Assembly (NCBI GenBank): GCA_026389745.1 | Contig: JAPLHG010000002.1 | Span: forward strand, 14,581-33,342 | Source of the DNA: Chloroflexota bacterium | GTDB taxonomy: Bacteria; Chloroflexota; Dehalococcoidia; Dehalococcoidales; Fen-1064 | DNA length: 18,762 nucleotides | Direction of reading: 5' to 3' | Part shown: piece by piece, positions 6,562 through 13,130 of the stretch | Layout: every line of letters starts with the position of its first letter | Position numbering within the stretch: the stretch's first letter is position 1 | Notes under the pieces: generated by a model | What the model was told of the DNA's origin: nothing | Databases searched by the model: none | What the model saw: only the letters and a program-made list of their open reading frames with translations | Translations under genes and position numbers: made by a program

Positions 6562-8397
6562 TTACTCTTCCTCCGCACTTTTATGGGCGGAAGCAATCTC
6601 TCTCAAGCGTTGTGTCTCAGTGAGTATTTTTTTCCTGAGCCGGATGTGCTCTGGAGTTATCTCTGCCAATTCATCCTTATTGATAAAATCAATCGATTGC
6701 TCCAGGCTCATCAGTACCGCTGGAGTCAGCTTGATAGCAATATCAGACGTGGATGAGCGGATATTGGTCTTTTTCTTTTCCTTGCAGATATTGACGGCGA
6801 TGTCCCGTGAACGTTGATGCATGCCGACAATCATACCTTCATAAACCTGCGTACCAGGCTCCACGAAAGTAAGCCCTCGCTCCTGGGCATTATTAAGTCC
6901 ATAGGTAACGGCTTTGCCGGTTTCCGATGCCACCAGCACGCCACTGCGGGTTGACCCAAGCTCCCTCCTCCACGGTTCATAGCCGAGAAAAATTGTATTC
7001 ATCACACCACTGCCGCGGGTGGCAGTAAGAAAAGCGCTGCGGAAACCGATGAGCCCTTTGGTAGGGATGTGGAATTCCATACGCACGTTGCCCTTGCCAT
7101 CGTTGCGCATATCACTGAGTTCGGCTTGGCGCTTGCTCAGCATCTCGTTTAAGATTCCAATGCATTCCTCTTTGGTGTCAATAGTTAGAACTTCTACCGG
7201 CTCCATCAGTTTACCGTCAACTACTTTGGTGATGGCTTCCGGTTTGGAAACTTCGAATTCGTATCCTTCACGCCGCATTGTTTCGATGAGAATCGCCAGA
7301 TGCAGTTCGCCTCTTCCTTTCACCAGAAAGGTGTCAGGAGTCTCGGTATCCTGTACTCTGAGGCTGAGATTAGTCTCCAGTTCCCTGTAAAGTCGTTCCC
7401 GTAACTGGCGGGTGGTGCTGAAATGCCCTTCGCGTCCGGCGAAAGGAGACGTATTTACCCCAAAGGTCATCTCTACTGTTGGCTCACCGATTTCTATGCG
7501 TGGTAGAGCTTCTGGCTGGCCCGGACTGGCGATGGTATCGCCAATACTGACTTCTTTAATGCCGGTCACAGCGACGATATCGCCTGCTTCAGCCTCGTTT
7601 ACTTCAATGTGCTTGAGACCGAGGTAGGTAAACACTTCACTGATTTCATAACGGTTCTGACTTCCATCGGCATATAAGCAAACTACAAAGTCGTGTGGCG
7701 AAACCTTACCTCTCCAGATTCTGCCGATAGCGATCTTACCCTTGTGGCTATCATAATCCAGATTGGAAACTAGCATCTGAAGGGGTCCGTTTTCAATCTG
7801 CGGTGGCGGCACTTTTTCCAGGATGGTTTCAAAGAGAGGGCTGACATCTTTACCTTCAATATTTGGGTCTGTTACAACAATGCCTTCTCTGCCACTGGCA
7901 TATAGTACCGGAAAATCCAATTGGTTGGCATCGGTGACTAACTCTAGGAACAGGTCCTGCGTGAGTTTGAGCGCCTCGGCGATGCGCGCATTTGCTCTAT
8001 CTATTTTGTTGATAACGACAATCGGTTTTAGCCCCTTCTTGAAAGCCTCTCGGAGGACAAACTTAGTTTGAGGCATCGGTCCTTCGACAGAATCCACCAA
8101 CAGCAAGCAACCATCTGCCATATTGATGACGCGTTCCACCTCACCACTAAAATCCGCATGCCCTGGAGTATCGATGATGTTTATTTTGACGCCCTTGTAC
8201 ATTATGGCAGTATTCTTAGCCATAATAGTAATGCCTCTCTCTCGCTCCAGTACGTTTCGGTCCATAATCAGCTCGCCGACGTCCTGATTATCCCGGAAAA
8301 CGTGGCTCTGTTTCAACATGGCATCGACTAGGGTTGTCTTACCATGGTCAACATGAGCGATGATGGCAATATTTCTGATGTCGTTACGATAATTCAT
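6562..8397 (-). CDS. typA: Translational GTPase TypA/BipA
   Basis: A 611-residue ribosome-associated GTPase of the EF-G/LepA class, involved in 50S assembly and stress or cold adaptation. The G domain shows G1 AHVDHGKTT (about residues 14-22), switch I RGITI, G3 DTPGHADF, and G4 NKIDR. Domain II follows, then the EF-G III/V-like domains, and a TypA-specific C-terminal region (KGLIGFRSAFLTATRG and FVEPGTQVYEGMIVG). Length is normal for the family and no key residue is missing. The start is the ATG at 8397, giving MNYRNDIRNIAIIAHVDHG as in relatives; the upstream Shine-Dalgarno is weak (AAGGT at a distance). It stands alone between the tRNA-Ser genes and a noncoding interval, so it is likely a single-gene transcript. 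Confidence 0.97.
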   Translation of the reverse strand: MNYRNDIRNIAIIAHVDHGKTTLVDAMLKQSHVFRDNQDVGELIMDRNVLERERGITIMAKNTAIMYKGVKINIIDTPGHADFSGEVERVINMADGCLLLVDSVEGPMPQTKFVLREAFKKGLKPIVVINKIDRANARIAEALKLTQDLFLELVTDANQLDFPVLYASGREGIVVTDPNIEGKDVSPLFETILEKVPPPQIENGPLQMLVSNLDYDSHKGKIAIGRIWRGKVSPHDFVVCLYADGSQNRYEISEVFTYLGLKHIEVNEAEAGDIVAVTGIKEVSIGDTIASPGQPEALPRIEIGEPTVEMTFGVNTSPFAGREGHFSTTRQLRERLYRELETNLSLRVQDTETPDTFLVKGRGELHLAILIETMRREGYEFEVSKPEAITKVVDGKLMEPVEVLTIDTKEECIGILNEMLSKRQAELSDMRNDGKGNVRMEFHIPTKGLIGFRSAFLTATRGSGVMNTIFLGYEPWRRELGSTRSGVLVASETGKAVTYGLNNAQERGLTFVEPGTQVYEGMIVGMHQRSRDIAVNICKEKKKTNIRSSTSDIAIKLTPAVLMSLEQSIDFINKDELAEITPEHIRLRKKILTETQRLREIASAHKSAEEE

Positions 8398-8700
8398 TTA
8401 TTTCTAAAACCTTACCTTGTTCAGTCTTATCTCATTGACACAATCAATCCTTGGCAATTGTCGCAATAGGGGGGGGCTCTGTCTCAGATAGTTCAAATTA
8501 GGGAGAGGCGCTTTTGAGTGGGTATTCGAATTTGTGATATGCGAACTGCGACTTTAGTATCTCTTTAGCTAGGGGATACTATTCGGAAGCGGTGTAAATG
8601 GTAGCAGTTCCAGATATGATTCATTGAATTTACTTTTCCTAAAACTTACACAATTTATTATACACGGAATGAAGCTATTTTGCGAGGAATTATAAAAAAG

Positions 8701-8749
8701 AGTGGCGATTGCGAAAGGTAATTATTACCACGAATCGCAAATCGCCACT
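8701..8749 (-). terminator. Strong hairpin followed by U-tract on the minus strand
   Basis: AGTGGCGATTGCGA (8701-8714) pairs with TCGCAAATCGCCACT (8735-8749) with one bulged base, and an inner perfect stem GGTAAT-T-ATTACC lies in the loop. On the minus strand the stem is followed by CTTTTTTATAATT, the form of an intrinsic terminator. No annotated minus-strand gene lies upstream of it, so it may end an unannotated RNA or belong to a mobile palindromic element. Confidence 0.5.
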
Positions 8750-8926
8750 ATCTAAAATGTAGAATTGTGTTTCTACGTTTGGTTTAACCCGTTATCTGGT
8801 GATGGCTTTCTTAAAGACGGGTAAGGTCATGCAGTATTGTCAAGATGAATAGTTTATATTGTTTAAATTATATTGTCGGGTAGTAAGGAGAATAAATAGG
8901 GAAAGATGCGGCTCTTGGAAATATCC

Positions 8927-8932
8927 TATAAT
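8927..8932 (+). promoter_or_regulatory. Perfect -10 hexamer adjoining the rlmN start (possible leaderless promoter)
   Basis: TATAAT ends 5 nt before the rlmN ATG, so transcription would begin at or next to the A of the start codon. There is no convincing Shine-Dalgarno directly before the ATG (only TTAGGT), which fits a leaderless mRNA. The -35 region (about 8904-8909) is poor. Confidence 0.35.
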
Positions 8933-8937
8933 TAGGT

Positions 8938-10026
8938 ATGACTACCGCTATCACAGACCTTAGCATCAGTGAAGTTAATAAGCTGATTTCTTCTCTGGGT
9001 GCGCCGTCTTATCGAGCGAAGCAGTTGCTCTCTTGGGTTTATCAGAGGTTAGTGATCTCTTTTGATGAAATGACCGACCTGCCCGTATCTTTCCGCCAGA
9101 AGCTTGCTGAGCAGACAAAGCTTTATACTTTGACACTGGTCCACGAAGTTAGTGCGAAAGACGGCACGGTCAAAGTCCTTTTCAGTCTTGATGATGGCAA
9201 GACGGTAGAAGCGGCGCTGATGAGGTCCCTTGCTAATGACGGCAAGCATCGCTATACGGTCTGTATTTCAACACAGGTAGGCTGTCCTATCGGTTGTCCG
9301 TTTTGCGCTACGGGTCAGCAGGGATTTGAACGCAACCTGACACCAGGGGAAATCATTGACCAGGTGCTATATTTTGCCCGCCAATTGCAAGGCCGGAGTA
9401 ATGGTAGGGAAGGGGAGCGAATTAGCAACCTCGTATTTATGGGGATGGGTGAGCCACTGGCAAACTATGATGCCTTCTGGCGGGCGATTCAAATATTGAA
9501 CTCGCCTGATGGGTTCGGTCTCAGCGCACGTAGTATGACCATTTCCACTACCGGTTTGTTGCCTCAAATAAAGCGTTTAAGCCGAGAAAAACTGCAAGTT
9601 GGTCTGGCAATCTCACTTCATGCCAGCGATAATACTTTACGGAATAAACTGGTGCCCGTCAATAAAAAATACCCTCTGGAAGAACTCATTCCGACTTGTC
9701 GAGATTATTTTGAGAAGACGGGGCGCCGTGTCAGCTTTGAGTATGTGCTGTTCGAGGGTATCAACGATTCTTTGTCACAGGCACAATCATTGGCTGAACT
9801 AATTCACGGATTGAATTGCCACGTCAATCTTATTTCTGCAAATAGCACTACCAATCAGACTTTCCGTCCATCACCCAGAGATAAAGTGCTGGCTTTCCAG
9901 AAGGAGTTGCAAAACAGGGGTATCAACTGCACTCTCCGTCAGAGTCGGGGACAGGAGATTGATGCCGGTTGCGGCCAACTGCGCAGTCGCTTTGCCTCAG
10001 ATAAAAGCAGACAGCCGAAAAGATAA
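8938..10026 (+). CDS. rlmN: 23S rRNA (adenine2503-C2)/tRNA (adenine37-C2) methyltransferase RlmN
   Basis: A 362-residue radical-SAM enzyme that methylates C2 of A2503 in 23S rRNA and A37 in some tRNAs. The CxxxCxxC cluster motif is C116-C120-C123 in GCPIGCPFCATG, binding the [4Fe-4S] cluster. GMGEPLANYD is the conserved SAM-binding GEP motif. The resolving cysteines are both present: C109 (TVCISTQ) and a C-terminal Cys near residue 345 in EIDAGCGQL, the residue that carries the methyl group in the known mechanism. Length is normal. The start is the ATG at 8938, supported by the family-like N-terminus; the -10 hexamer immediately before it raises the possibility of leaderless translation. It is the only plus-strand gene between two minus-strand blocks, and its stop codon lies inside the shared terminator hairpin at 10008-10054. 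Confidence 0.97.
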   Translation: MTTAITDLSISEVNKLISSLGAPSYRAKQLLSWVYQRLVISFDEMTDLPVSFRQKLAEQTKLYTLTLVHEVSAKDGTVKVLFSLDDGKTVEAALMRSLANDGKHRYTVCISTQVGCPIGCPFCATGQQGFERNLTPGEIIDQVLYFARQLQGRSNGREGERISNLVFMGMGEPLANYDAFWRAIQILNSPDGFGLSARSMTISTTGLLPQIKRLSREKLQVGLAISLHASDNTLRNKLVPVNKKYPLEELIPTCRDYFEKTGRRVSFEYVLFEGINDSLSQAQSLAELIHGLNCHVNLISANSTTNQTFRPSPRDKVLAFQKELQNRGINCTLRQSRGQEIDAGCGQLRSRFASDKSRQPKR

Positions 10027-10054
10027 CACCACTACTTACCTTTTCGACTGTCTG
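10008..10054 (-). terminator. Convergent intrinsic terminator overlapping the rlmN stop codon
   Basis: AGACAGCCGAAAAG (10009-10022) and CTTTTCGACTGTCT (10040-10053) form a 14-bp stem with one mismatch, extended by a C-G pair (10008/10054). On the minus strand the stem is followed by GCTTTTATCT, a short U-tract, so it best serves the small gene at 10110-10232. It could also slow plus-strand polymerase leaving rlmN. A second stem, ATCACC-TTTC-GGTGAT (about 10065-10080), lies just to the right. Confidence 0.65.
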
Positions 10055-10109
10055 ATATCTTAAATCACCTTTCGGTGATAAGCCCCTTATTTTCTATGGC
10101 TTTACTATT

Positions 10110-10232
10110 TTATTTGCCCAGAGCCGCCTCGTCCTTCTTCCGAACAGAGCGACCACCATGTCCATGTTTGATGCCTTTGAAGCTATCTTGGTAGGCTTTT
10201 CGTTGCTGAGCTTTTTCTTGTTTTCTCCCCAT
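10110..10232 (-). CDS. Small highly basic 40-residue protein, unknown
   Basis: The minus-strand ATG at 10232 opens a 41-codon frame ending in TAA at 10112-10110. The product starts MGRKQEKAQQRKAYQDSFKG, continues with a KHGHGGRSVRKK patch and ends DEAALGK. About 12 of 40 residues are Lys or Arg, with no membrane segment, so it should be cytoplasmic and may bind nucleic acid or ribosomes; this is inference. I do not recognise the family. Support for a real gene is contextual: a TTGACA-17-TATATT promoter at 10293-10265 gives a leader of about 26 nt, GGAG lies 8 nt before the ATG, and a terminator hairpin with U-tract follows at 10008-10054. It lies downstream of ftsZ on the same strand but seems separately transcribed. 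Confidence 0.65.
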   Translation of the reverse strand: MGRKQEKAQQRKAYQDSFKGIKHGHGGRSVRKKDEAALGK

Positions 10233-10264
10233 CGGTTATCTCCAATTGTGTGTTAGCTATTTTC

Positions 10265-10293
10265 AATATACGTCCTAGCTACACCTTTGTCAA
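10265..10293 (-). promoter_or_regulatory. Near-consensus promoter for the 40-residue protein gene
   Basis: On the minus strand TTGACA (10293-10288, 6/6) and TATATT (10270-10265, 5/6) are separated by exactly 17 bp. The predicted start near 10258 leaves a short leader with a GGAG ribosome binding site. It lies in the gap after the ftsZ stop. Confidence 0.75.
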
Positions 10294-10321
10294 TAAGCCG
10301 TTTGAGTGCTTTCAAAGTACT

Positions 10322-11437
10322 TCAATACTGGCGAACCTTATTGGCAGTTACTTCTGTCGGTATAGTTCGTGGCTGTTGTGGTATATTGCGCTGTCGCAGG
10401 AAGGATGGGGTATCAAGCTCCTCAGCCTTTAAGCCCTTGAGAACCTTGGTGATTTCCTTCTCTCGGGCGACGCCGCTCATCCCAAGCTGACTATCGAAAC
10501 CGGTGGCAATGAGCGTCAGCCGTATTTCGTTATTCATATTGCTGTCAAAGGCAACACCGAAGATGACATTAGCATTCGGGTCAACTGCTTGTTTGATTAT
10601 CTCAGCCGCCGCATTGACTTCGAACAGCGTCAAGCTGTTACTGCCGGTAATATTAAACAGCACTCCCTTTGCGCCTTCCATTGAGACATCGAGTAATGGG
10701 CTGGCGAGAGCTTCTTTGGCGGCTTCTATGGCGCGGTTTGGGCCTGTGCCCCTGCCTATGGACATCCAGGCAGGTCCGGCGTCTTTCATTATAGTGCGGA
10801 TATCAGCAAAGTCAAGGTTGATGAGTCCGGGTACGGTAATAACTTCGGCGATTGCCTGCACGCCATGGTGTAGAACCTCATCAGCCATCTGAAAGGCGCT
10901 GTCAACACTCATCTTCTGGTCGCAGAGCTGAAGCAAGCGGTCATTGGGAATAATGACTAGGGTATCAACCTTGCCTACCAGTTCATCAACACCTGTTTGA
11001 GCAGTTCTGAGGCGATGATTGCCTTCGAAGGTGAATGGTTTGGTGACAATTGCAATAGTCAGTGCGCCGCTTTGTTTGGCAATCTCAGCTACTATTGGAG
11101 CTGCCCCGGTACCGGTACCACCGCCCATACCAGCAGTAATGAATACCATATCAGCACCACCGATTGCCTCCTTGATTTCATCCTTGCTTTCTTCAGCGGC
11201 TTTTCGCCCTACGCTGTTGTCACCACCTGCCCCCAGACCCCTGGTAAGTCGTTCCCCGAGTTGAATCCGGACAGCCGCTTCGGTGAATGCGAGTTGCTGA
11301 ACATCGGTGTTCATGGCAATGAACTCAACACCTCGTATTTGTTCACGAACCATACGGGTGATGGCATTACTACCAGCTCCGCCCAATCCGACCACTTTTA
11401 TCTTTGCCCCAGCCGGAACAAAATTAGACTTTGACAT
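10322..11437 (-). CDS. ftsZ: Cell division GTPase FtsZ
   Basis: A 371-residue tubulin homologue that polymerises into the cytokinetic Z-ring. The nucleotide-binding loop GLGGAGSNAI is at about residues 17-26, the tubulin signature GGGTGTG at 105-111, and the T7 catalytic loop INLDFADI near 206-213. The C-terminal domain ends with DTPSFLRQR (about residues 341-349), the likely conserved tail peptide that binds FtsA and other partners, followed by an extra 20 or so variable residues. The ATG at 11437 has AAGGAG 8 nt upstream. It lies 45 nt downstream of ftsA in the usual ftsA-ftsZ order and is probably co-transcribed. No key residue is missing. Confidence 0.98.
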   Translation of the reverse strand: MSKSNFVPAGAKIKVVGLGGAGSNAITRMVREQIRGVEFIAMNTDVQQLAFTEAAVRIQLGERLTRGLGAGGDNSVGRKAAEESKDEIKEAIGGADMVFITAGMGGGTGTGAAPIVAEIAKQSGALTIAIVTKPFTFEGNHRLRTAQTGVDELVGKVDTLVIIPNDRLLQLCDQKMSVDSAFQMADEVLHHGVQAIAEVITVPGLINLDFADIRTIMKDAGPAWMSIGRGTGPNRAIEAAKEALASPLLDVSMEGAKGVLFNITGSNSLTLFEVNAAAEIIKQAVDPNANVIFGVAFDSNMNNEIRLTLIATGFDSQLGMSGVAREKEITKVLKGLKAEELDTPSFLRQRNIPQQPRTIPTEVTANKVRQY

Positions 11438-11482
11438 ATTTGTCGCTCCTTATATAGACTGTATTGAATTCACATCTTTACT

Positions 11483-12688
11483 TTATCGGAAGAGGCGCAG
11501 GACTGGCGAAAATATACCGCGTATTCCACCCTTGGCTTGCTGACTTTGAGCACCACTATTTCGGGTTCTCCAAAGCATCAAACCGACGCTGGTAGCATAA
11601 GCTGGGTCGCACAGAACATCTGAGACACCTGGTAGATTTGGCGGTATGCCGATTCTTACCGGGAAGCGAACGATGTCGTGTGCTAGTTCAGCCAGACCAC
11701 CAAGATTGGCACCACCACCGGTCAGTACTAACCCTGAGGGAATGAAATGGGCATAGTCTTTTTCCGGTAACTCCATTACGATGAGGCGGACAAGTTCCTC
11801 AACACGGGCACGGATTATCTCACTCAAATCATGGGAGGAAATGCTGTGCTGTCCGTAGGTTATGGGTTTATCTTCCTCTGGTTCTTTACCGTGCCAGGGG
11901 GTTACATTCCCAAACTTCTTTTTTAGTTCCTCCGCCGCTTCGAAGGAAAGTCCCAAGCCAATAGATATATCTTTGGAAATCTGATAGCCGCCAATGGGAA
12001 GGATGGAGGTAAAGCAGACGCTGTTATCTTTGAAGACAGCGATGTCGGTGGTACTACCCCCGATGTCAGCCAGCATTACACCATCAAGCCGTTCCTCTGG
12101 TTCAAGTACAGCTTCAGCTGCGGCTAAGGGTTCCAAAATCAGGTCGTCAATCTCAATGCCAATACCGCGGATGCATTTGGTCAGGTTCTGGATTGAGGTA
12201 GCCGCCGCAGTAATGACGTGAGTTTCAACATCCAGACGGAAACCGTGCATACCAACGGGATTTTTGACCCCGTCTTGTCCATCCACAGTATAGGCACGGG
12301 GAATGACATGGAGGACTTTCTGGTCGTTGGGGATTTCTACGGAGCGGGCAACTTCGAGGACTCTTTTTAAGTCCTCGGGGCGTACGAGCCGGTCAGTTCG
12401 GGAGATAGCCACGGCACCCTTGTTGTTTACGGAGCTAATATGCCTTCCTGTAATACCAACACAGGCCGATTCCAGCTTGTAACCAGCAGTGCGTTCCGCT
12501 CTACGTACCGATTCGCGGATTGATTCACGCGCTTCATTGATGTTGACTACCATGCCTTTGGTTAAGCCCTGTGAAGGTGCAACTCCAACCCCCAGAATAC
12601 GGGCATTGTTTTTTTCATCGATATCACCCATGACGGTGCACACTTTGGTCGTGCCGACGTCAATAGCTGCGATTCTTGTTCTCTTCAT
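11483..12688 (-). CDS. ftsA: Cell division protein FtsA (actin-like membrane anchor of FtsZ)
   Basis: A 401-residue actin/Hsp70-fold ATPase that tethers FtsZ to the membrane. Phosphate-1 is IAAIDVGTTKVCTVMG (about residues 6-21). The SHS2-type 1C domain follows (about 85-165). Phosphate-2 is DIGGSTTDIAVF, and the adenosine motif is VLTGGGANLGGL (about 325-336). The extreme C-terminus, GIRGIFSPVLRLFR, forms the amphipathic membrane-targeting helix expected of FtsA. The start at 12688 has AAGG at 7 nt and AGGAGG further up. A perfect A/T-only hairpin (12709-12730) sits immediately upstream of the ribosome binding region. It precedes ftsZ and follows a small ORF (12743-12937) that probably shares its promoter. 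Confidence 0.97.
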   Translation of the reverse strand: MKRTRIAAIDVGTTKVCTVMGDIDEKNNARILGVGVAPSQGLTKGMVVNINEARESIRESVRRAERTAGYKLESACVGITGRHISSVNNKGAVAISRTDRLVRPEDLKRVLEVARSVEIPNDQKVLHVIPRAYTVDGQDGVKNPVGMHGFRLDVETHVITAAATSIQNLTKCIRGIGIEIDDLILEPLAAAEAVLEPEERLDGVMLADIGGSTTDIAVFKDNSVCFTSILPIGGYQISKDISIGLGLSFEAAEELKKKFGNVTPWHGKEPEEDKPITYGQHSISSHDLSEIIRARVEELVRLIVMELPEKDYAHFIPSGLVLTGGGANLGGLAELAHDIVRFPVRIGIPPNLPGVSDVLCDPAYATSVGLMLWRTRNSGAQSQQAKGGIRGIFSPVLRLFR

Positions 12689-12708
12689 GTTATTCCTTAT
12701 TCCCTCCT

Positions 12709-12730
12709 AAAAATTAATATGTTAATTTTT
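12709..12730 (-). promoter_or_regulatory. A/T-rich hairpin before the ftsA ribosome binding site
   Basis: AAAAATTAA and TTAATTTTT form a perfect 9-bp inverted repeat with a 4-nt loop. On the minus strand it abuts AGGAGGG, the upstream part of the ftsA ribosome binding region. With no G-C pairs it is weak as RNA, so it could equally be a protein-binding site. Confidence 0.35.
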
Positions 12731-12742
12731 GATTTTTCCTCT

Positions 12743-12937
12743 TTATTCTCGGTAATGGACATGCCATTTGCTGTTTAAAAGACTACCCTGCGTTTCGATT
12801 CTTGGCCCCAGATAGAGTTCTGCCAGAAAACCACTGGGTGAATCAGTATTATTTGACGGAGATGGTTCCGTCGAGGCACTGAGGTTAAAGCTGACGATGC
12901 CGGTGGTCATTTTCTCGTAATCAATCGTCGTTGCCAT
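12743..12937 (-). CDS. Hypothetical 64-residue protein upstream of ftsA
   Basis: A 64-codon ORF starts at the ATG at 12937, with an in-frame TGA a few codons upstream. The product begins MATTIDYEKMTTGIVSFNLS, has a Ser/Asn/Pro-rich middle (TEPSPSNNTDSPSG) and then SGFLAELYLGPRIE. No signal peptide or membrane segment is evident, and I do not recognise the family. Support comes from GGGGG about 10 nt before the ATG, a good promoter at 13013-12985 giving a leader of about 40 nt, and its position as first ORF of the ftsA-ftsZ transcript. Short length and lack of known homologues keep confidence moderate; it could instead be a translated leader affecting ftsA expression. Confidence 0.5.
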   Translation of the reverse strand: MATTIDYEKMTTGIVSFNLSASTEPSPSNNTDSPSGFLAELYLGPRIETQGSLLNSKWHVHYRE

Positions 12938-12984
12938 GGAATTGTACCCCCTTCATAGTCCTTCCTAAATTATATTGTAGAGTG

Positions 12985-13013
12985 TTATATATACATAATA
13001 GTAAGCTTGCCAA
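12985..13013 (-). promoter_or_regulatory. Promoter for the small ORF-ftsA-ftsZ transcript
   Basis: On the minus strand TTGGCA (13013-13008) and ATATAA (12990-12985) have a 17-bp spacer; a one-base shift gives TATAAC with 18 bp. A second overlapping pair, TTGCTA-17-TACTAT, lies slightly upstream. The start would fall about 40 nt before the ATG at 12937. Confidence 0.55.
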
Positions 13014-13025
13014 GACCCGTTAGCA

Positions 13026-13068
13026 ATTTTTGTCCTTACTATTTCCATTTTGTCCCTACATAGTGCCA
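13026..13068. promoter_or_regulatory. Tandem TTTTGTCC motifs in the divergent ftsA / DUF5343 regulatory region
   Basis: ATTTTTGTCCTTAC and ATTTTGTCCCTAC occur about two helical turns apart, and the second runs into TAGTGCCA. Related GGACAAA and TGGCACT sequences recur downstream at 13121-13136 and 13634-13649. The position between two divergent promoters suits a transcription factor site. This is inference. Confidence 0.35.
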
Positions 13069-13130
13069 GACCTCTTGAAATACGCTTTTTGCTGGTTTAT
13101 AATAAAGCCACTGATGAGGTTGGCACTATG
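13059..13130 (+). promoter_or_regulatory. Promoter of the DUF5343 gene bracketed by an inverted repeat
   Basis: TTGAAA (13075-13080) and TATAAT (13098-13103) are separated by 17 bp, an excellent sigma-70-type promoter. The left arm CATAGTGCCAGACCTC (13059-13074) touches the -35 box. The right arm GAGGTTGGCACTATG (13116-13130) contains the ribosome binding GAGG and the ATG. The arms match over 15 bp with one extra G on the left. Because the left arm lies upstream of the expected start (about 13109), the repeat would act as paired DNA sites rather than an RNA hairpin. Confidence 0.7.

Larger units (their letters stand above)
8398..8937. other. 540-nt noncoding interval between divergent typA and rlmN
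   Basis: No gene is supported. The interval contains a run of eight G (8469-8476), a small stem AGTATC/GATACT near 8550-8582, the large hairpin at 8701-8749, a stem GTAGAA/TTCTAC around 8759-8777, arms ACCCGT/ACGGGT (about 8787-8823), and a direct repeat TTATATTG at 8854-8861 and 8868-8875. On the minus strand a perfect TATAAT lies at 8872-8867. The structure density suggests a regulatory leader or a small RNA, but no known riboswitch class was recognised. Confidence 0.45.

Noticed and set aside
8461..8937. Known riboswitch or 6S RNA in the typA-rlmN gap
   Set aside because: The stems do not match any class whose conserved core I can recognise, so it is left as an unnamed candidate.
13050..13127. 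N-terminal extension of the DUF5343 protein
   Set aside because: A strong promoter with its -10 at 13098-13103 lies inside it, and the ATG at 13128 has a better ribosome binding site and a family-like start.
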